NCBI GenBank assembly: GCA_005793295.1
Contig: SXSX01000004.1
Coordinates: 1 to 10,215, forward strand
Length of the DNA: 10,215 nucleotides
Direction: 5' to 3'
Origin: Burkholderiales bacterium
GTDB lineage: Bacteria > Pseudomonadota > Gammaproteobacteria > Burkholderiales > Burkholderiaceae_C
Each line of letters opens with the position of its first letter. Positions within the stretch are counted from its first letter, which is position 1. The translations under genes and the position numbers were made by a program. Positions 7,074-10,215 of the stretch are shown piece by piece. The notes beneath the pieces were generated by a model. That model saw only the letters and a program-made list of their open reading frames with translations. It ran no database searches and was not told the DNA's origin.

Positions 7074-8387
7074 TTAAGCCCTCGATTGTAGGTGCTCAGC
7101 CCATTGCGTTAATTGACTTAAGGGCTCGAGTTGCTGGACTTGGCTTGCGTCACGCAGAGATTTGATGGTGACACAACCCTGAGCAAGTTCATCGACTCCA
7201 AAAACTAGGACATACCGTGCGCCTGAGGCATCGGCTTTTTTAAACTGGGATTTGATACTTGCCATGGCCCCATCTGCACTGGCGTGCATTTGGATAGAAA
7301 CCCCCAAAGCCCGTAAGGTTTGAAGGTACGCGCTCACCCGTGGCAAATCTGAGACTTCAGACACGACCGCATATGCATCCAGCGGTGCGATCTGAAGTGA
7401 GCCTTCTTGCTCCTTCAGTAATTCCAAAACCCGCTCAACTCCCATAGCCCAACCGACAGCTGGTGCGGGCTTACCGCCGATTTGCTCAATCAAGTAATCG
7501 TAACGTCCGCCCGCGCAAATCGTGCCTTGGGATCCCAGCTGGGTTGTCACAAATTCAAACACAGTGAGGTTGTAATAGTCCATCCCCCGAACAAGCCGGG
7601 GGTTGAGAACATAGGGAACGTCGTTGGCATCCAAGATCGCCATGACGGATGCAAGGTGGGCTTTGGATTTCTCACCCAAAAAATCGAGCAATTTTGGGGC
7701 AGACTCGATCACAGCTTGCATTTGCGGATTTTTACTGTCTAACAAACGCAAGGGGTTCAAGTGCAATCGGCGATAGGCTTCTGCATCAAGGACGCTGGCG
7801 TTCGATTCAAAATGTTGAATCAAAGCGGTCCGGTGCAGATTGCGCTCCATTGGCTGACCCAAACTATTGAGTTGCAAAACAACGTCTTTGATGCCCAATT
7901 CTTTCCACAAGGCATCGGCCATCAAAATGAGTTCTGCGTCTATTTCAGGCCCGGAAAATCCTAGCGCTTCAGCACCGATTTGATGAAACTGGCGGTATCG
8001 TCCCCGCTGCGGGCGCTCATGGCGAAACATGGGACCAAAGTAATACAAACGCTTGGGGCCGTTGTAAAGCATGGAGTGCTCAACCACCGCGCGAACCACT
8101 CCGGCTGTATTTTCAGGGCGCAGTGTTAAAGCTTCACCGTTGAGTCGGTCATCAAAGGAATACATTTCCTTTTCAACGATGTCGGTCACTTCACCCAAAC
8201 CACGTACAAATAAAGCAGTGGGTTCAACAATGGGGGTACGGATATTTTCAAATGCGTAGCGCCGCATCAAGGCACGGACCCGCTCTTCTAAAGCTTCCCA
8301 GCGTTCAGACTCACCCGGCAATATGTCATTCATGCCTTTGACTGCAACTATTTTTTCAGCCTTTGTGGCCGTCATTTTTTCTGTCAT
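7074..8387 (-). CDS. hisS: HisS, histidyl-tRNA synthetase
   Basis: Class II aminoacyl-tRNA synthetase that charges tRNA-His with histidine. The 437-residue product has the N-terminal VKGMNDILPGE (16-26), motif 2 with FRHERPQRGRYRQFHQ (121-136), and the histidine-binding signatures LVRGMDYY (265-272) and AGGRYDYL (292-299). Motif 3 is GWAMGVERVLEL (312-323), followed by the C-terminal anticodon-binding domain (about 335-432). Length is normal (E. coli 424). Two in-frame ATGs (8387 and 8375) lie within a tandem duplication, and neither has a real Shine-Dalgarno sequence, only A-rich context, so the first few residues are uncertain. The ATG at 8387 is six bases after the ispG stop, so coupling to ispG is likely. 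Confidence 0.98.
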   Translation of the reverse strand: MTEKMTATKAEKIVAVKGMNDILPGESERWEALEERVRALMRRYAFENIRTPIVEPTALFVRGLGEVTDIVEKEMYSFDDRLNGEALTLRPENTAGVVRAVVEHSMLYNGPKRLYYFGPMFRHERPQRGRYRQFHQIGAEALGFSGPEIDAELILMADALWKELGIKDVVLQLNSLGQPMERNLHRTALIQHFESNASVLDAEAYRRLHLNPLRLLDSKNPQMQAVIESAPKLLDFLGEKSKAHLASVMAILDANDVPYVLNPRLVRGMDYYNLTVFEFVTTQLGSQGTICAGGRYDYLIEQIGGKPAPAVGWAMGVERVLELLKEQEGSLQIAPLDAYAVVSEVSDLPRVSAYLQTLRALGVSIQMHASADGAMASIKSQFKKADASGARYVLVFGVDELAQGCVTIKSLRDASQVQQLEPLSQLTQWAEHLQSRA

Positions 8388-8393
8388 TTTTCT
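8371..8393 (-). repeat. Tandem duplication of the hisS start region
   Basis: Two adjacent units on the minus strand, AGAAAAATGAC (8383-8393) and AGAAAAAATGAC (8371-8382), differ by one A. Each unit contains an in-frame ATG (8387 and 8375), so the initiation region of hisS is doubled. The array begins one base after the ispG stop codon. Confidence 0.8.
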
Positions 8394-9662
8394 TTAATTT
8401 GAAAGGGGTGCGCCAAAGCGTTGCTGAATGTAGTTTTCAACCACCACTTGAAATTCAGTGGCAATGGCGTCGCCGCGCAGCGTCATTCGTTTTTCGCCGT
8501 CAATGAATACGGGGGCGGCAGGGGCCTCGCCGGTTCCAGGCAGACTGATTCCAATATCTGCATGCTTGCTTTCACCGGGACCGTTCACTATACAGCCCAT
8601 CACAGCCACTTTGAGACTTTCAACCCCAGGGTACTGTGTTCGCCAAATCGGCATTTGGTCGCGCAGGAAATGGTCAATTTGTTGCGTCAATTCCTGAAAC
8701 GTGGTGCTGGTGGTTCTGCCGCAACCCGGGCATGCTGTAACGCTAGGTACGTAGGAGCGAATACCCAAAGCTTGCAGAATTTCAGCAGCCACCACCACTT
8801 CCTGGTTGCGAGACTCACCGGGGGCAGGCGTCAGCGAGACACGGATCGTGTCGCCAATTCCCTCCTGTAGCAAGATTGCCAGCGCAGCAGTCGAGGCGAC
8901 GGTTCCCTTGGTACCCATACCTGCTTCTGTCAGACCCAGGTGCAACGGGTAAGACGTTCGTTTTCCCAATTCACGGTACACGGCGACCAAATCTTGCACA
9001 CCGCTGACCTTGCATGACAGGGTAATTTGGTGGGCTTGCATTCCCATGTTCTGTGCCACTTGCGCCGAACTCACAGCAGAAGCAATCAAGGCCTCATACA
9101 TCACCTTTTTCGAATCCCAGGGGTCAGAACGCTGGCTGTTTTCGTCCATCATGGAGGCTAATAACTCTTGATCTAAGCTGCCCCAGTTAACTCCAATGCG
9201 AATGGGTTTGTTCCAGCGCATCGCCGCTTCGATCATCAGTCCGAATTGGCGATCTTTTTTCTCTCCCTTACCCACATTTCCAGGGTTGATACGGTACTTA
9301 GAAAGGGATTTTGCGCAGTCTGGAATATCTGTCAGCAACCGGTGCCCGTTGAAATGAAAGTCGCCAATCAAGGGGACGGAGACATCCATGCGATCCAACT
9401 GCTCACGAATAAAAGGTACGGCTTGCGCGGCTTCAACAGTATTGACAGTGATGCGTACCAATTCAGAGCCCGCATTGGCCAATTCCTTGACTTGGATCGC
9501 CGTACCAATCACATCAACGGTATCGGTATTGGTCATGGACTGGATTCGAACAGGCGCTCCACCGCCAACCGTCACCACCCGATCGCCCCAAACCACTTGG
9601 GTCTGTAAACTTTTGCGACTGGGGTCGCCGCTTAAATTCAAACTAGAAATATCTTGCATCAT
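8394..9662 (-). CDS. ispG: IspG (GcpE), HMB-PP synthase
   Basis: Cytosolic [4Fe-4S] enzyme of the non-mevalonate (MEP) isoprenoid pathway; it converts the cyclic diphosphate MEcPP to HMB-PP using ferredoxin or flavodoxin electrons. The 422-residue product shows the N-terminal TIM-barrel half (VRIQSMTNTDT 38-48, RINPGNVGKGEK 124-135, RIGVNWGSL 155-163, HLGLTEAGMGTKG 241-253). The cluster ligands are C311 and C314 (CPGC), C357 (GCIVNGPGE) and E364, matching E. coli C270, C273, C305 and E312. It is about 50 residues longer than the E. coli enzyme because of an N-terminal extension and insertions, which is usual for betaproteobacterial members. The ATGATG start overlaps the rodZ TGA; AAGG lies 4 bases before the first ATG and 7 before the second, so the second may be preferred. 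It lies directly upstream of hisS. Confidence 0.98.
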   Translation of the reverse strand: MMQDISSLNLSGDPSRKSLQTQVVWGDRVVTVGGGAPVRIQSMTNTDTVDVIGTAIQVKELANAGSELVRITVNTVEAAQAVPFIREQLDRMDVSVPLIGDFHFNGHRLLTDIPDCAKSLSKYRINPGNVGKGEKKDRQFGLMIEAAMRWNKPIRIGVNWGSLDQELLASMMDENSQRSDPWDSKKVMYEALIASAVSSAQVAQNMGMQAHQITLSCKVSGVQDLVAVYRELGKRTSYPLHLGLTEAGMGTKGTVASTAALAILLQEGIGDTIRVSLTPAPGESRNQEVVVAAEILQALGIRSYVPSVTACPGCGRTTSTTFQELTQQIDHFLRDQMPIWRTQYPGVESLKVAVMGCIVNGPGESKHADIGISLPGTGEAPAAPVFIDGEKRMTLRGDAIATEFQVVVENYIQQRFGAPLSN

Positions 9663-10215
9663 TGCACCTTAAATTTTGCAACGTTGTCTTGGGTCACGCC
9701 CTTCAGAGTCAAAGGCTTGTCTTTCCATTGCACATCGGTCAGGTCAGCGCGCCCCACAATGACTGAAAGTGGCAATGCGCCTGAGACGCTAGCAGACTCG
9801 CCCGCCTCCAATCTACGTTGGAAAAGAACGATGCCCGCAGCATCCGTGACTTCGATCCAGGAACGTCCTCGCACCTTGAAAACCAATTCCGAAATTGCCT
9901 CAACAACCGCGGGCGCACTGGCAACAAGGGCTGTCTCAGGCATCGGAGCTGGCACCGCCAAAGCCACTGGCGCAACAGGAACTTCTACTACGGTGACCGT
10001 AGAAGTGATTTCCGCAGACTGCGGAAAATAAGAATCCCACACTGACTCAAGATAGGGAGAAAAATACACCAGCGCGGCAGCCGCAACCAATAGGCCAGCA
10101 AAAATCACATGGGATGAGGCTGAAAAAAAGATGCGTAATTTAGCGCTCAGATGCGTCGGCTCGCCAAAGGAGGCTTTGATGGTGTCTTCAATATTCACAA
10201 AAACAGGCTTAGGAC
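9659..10215 (-). CDS. rodZ: RodZ, cell-shape protein, C-terminal part (cut by window edge)
   Basis: Bitopic inner-membrane protein that links MreB filaments to the cell-wall elongation machinery. Only the last 184 residues are visible: the frame has no stop before the window edge, so the cytosolic helix-turn-helix domain lies outside. Numbering from the GTG at 10198, which is probably not a real start, there is a basic juxtamembrane stretch and a membrane segment (about 31-48). A Val/Pro/Ala-rich periplasmic linker follows (about 62-101), then a C-terminal beta domain (about 104-179) with ELVFKVRGRSWIEVTDAAG and SVIVGRADLTDVQW, typical of the RodZ/DUF4115 domain. The TGA stop overlaps the ispG ATG. 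Position before ispG-hisS matches E. coli rodZ (formerly yfgA), which supports the assignment. The linker coding region contains two adjacent inverted repeats. Confidence 0.9.
   Translation of the reverse strand, partial: PKPVFVNIEDTIKASFGEPTHLSAKLRIFFSASSHVIFAGLLVAAAALVYFSPYLESVWDSYFPQSAEITSTVTVVEVPVAPVALAVPAPMPETALVASAPAVVEAISELVFKVRGRSWIEVTDAAGIVLFQRRLEAGESASVSGALPLSVIVGRADLTDVQWKDKPLTLKGVTQDNVAKFKVQ
9981..10006. repeat. Inverted repeat 1 inside rodZ
   Basis: Perfect 8-base arms ACTTCTAC (9981-9988) and GTAGAAGT (9999-10006) with a ten-base spacer. The spacer itself contains GGTGACC, so the fold can be lengthened by two pairs with a three-base bulge. It lies in the linker-coding part of rodZ. 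Confidence 0.7.
10009..10027. repeat. Inverted repeat 2 inside rodZ
   Basis: Perfect 8-base arms TTTCCGCA (10009-10016) and TGCGGAAA (10020-10027) with a three-base loop. It stands two bases from the first inverted repeat. No T-run follows on the transcribed strand, so it is not a terminator. Confidence 0.7.

Noticed and set aside
7584..7602. GC-rich 6-bp hairpin CCCCCG/CGGGGG in hisS
   Set aside because: It falls on codons for the conserved NPRLVRGM motif, and there is no T-run; most likely a by-product of coding.
8421..8870. Plus-strand frame of 149 residues opposite ispG
   Set aside because: It lies wholly antisense to a well-conserved enzyme gene, shows no recognisable domain, and is explained by the codon pattern of ispG.
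10196..10198. GTG as a true start of a short RodZ-like protein
   Set aside because: The frame stays open to the window edge, and the visible part lacks the N-terminal domain expected of RodZ, so this is an internal Val codon of a truncated gene.

Overview
The window is a gapless run of ten housekeeping genes, all on the minus strand. From right to left in transcription order they are rodZ (3' part only), ispG, hisS, yfgM, bamB, der, hfq, hflX, hflK and hflC. No RNA gene, insertion sequence, CRISPR array, phage gene or convincing factor-independent terminator is visible. No stretch without a gene exceeds 86 bases. The plus strand holds only shadow reading frames.

The protein sequences point to a betaproteobacterium, probably Burkholderiales and perhaps Comamonadaceae. 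The signs are the 422-residue IspG with insertions relative to the E. coli enzyme, Hfq with an RREH rim followed directly by IPVSVYLVNGIKLQG, the Der-Hfq junction (der rather than miaA precedes hfq), and the BamB and YfgM sequences. Base composition looks close to half GC, low for that family. The genus is not assigned.

Right part (about 3882-10215): RodZ (cell shape), IspG (isoprenoid precursor synthesis), HisS (histidyl-tRNA synthetase), YfgM (inner-membrane TPR protein linked to the secretion machinery), BamB (outer-membrane protein assembly lipoprotein) and Der (50S ribosome assembly GTPase). Genes are 18 bases apart or less, and two junctions overlap (ATGA at rodZ/ispG, TAATG at yfgM/bamB), so this looks like one transcript with translational coupling. 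Left part (40-3795): Hfq (RNA chaperone), HflX (ribosome-associated GTPase), and HflK and HflC (SPFH membrane proteins that form the cage around FtsH). The 86-base der-hfq spacer is the largest gap and the most natural place for an extra promoter. In E. coli these two groups lie at separate loci; here they are joined.

I did not find an undescribed system. Points worth a second look are local: two adjacent perfect inverted repeats inside rodZ, a tandem duplication of the hisS start region, an hfq-hflX junction with a small hairpin followed by a TTG start that lacks a Shine-Dalgarno sequence, and several starts (hfq, hflK, der) that an automatic longest-frame call would misplace.
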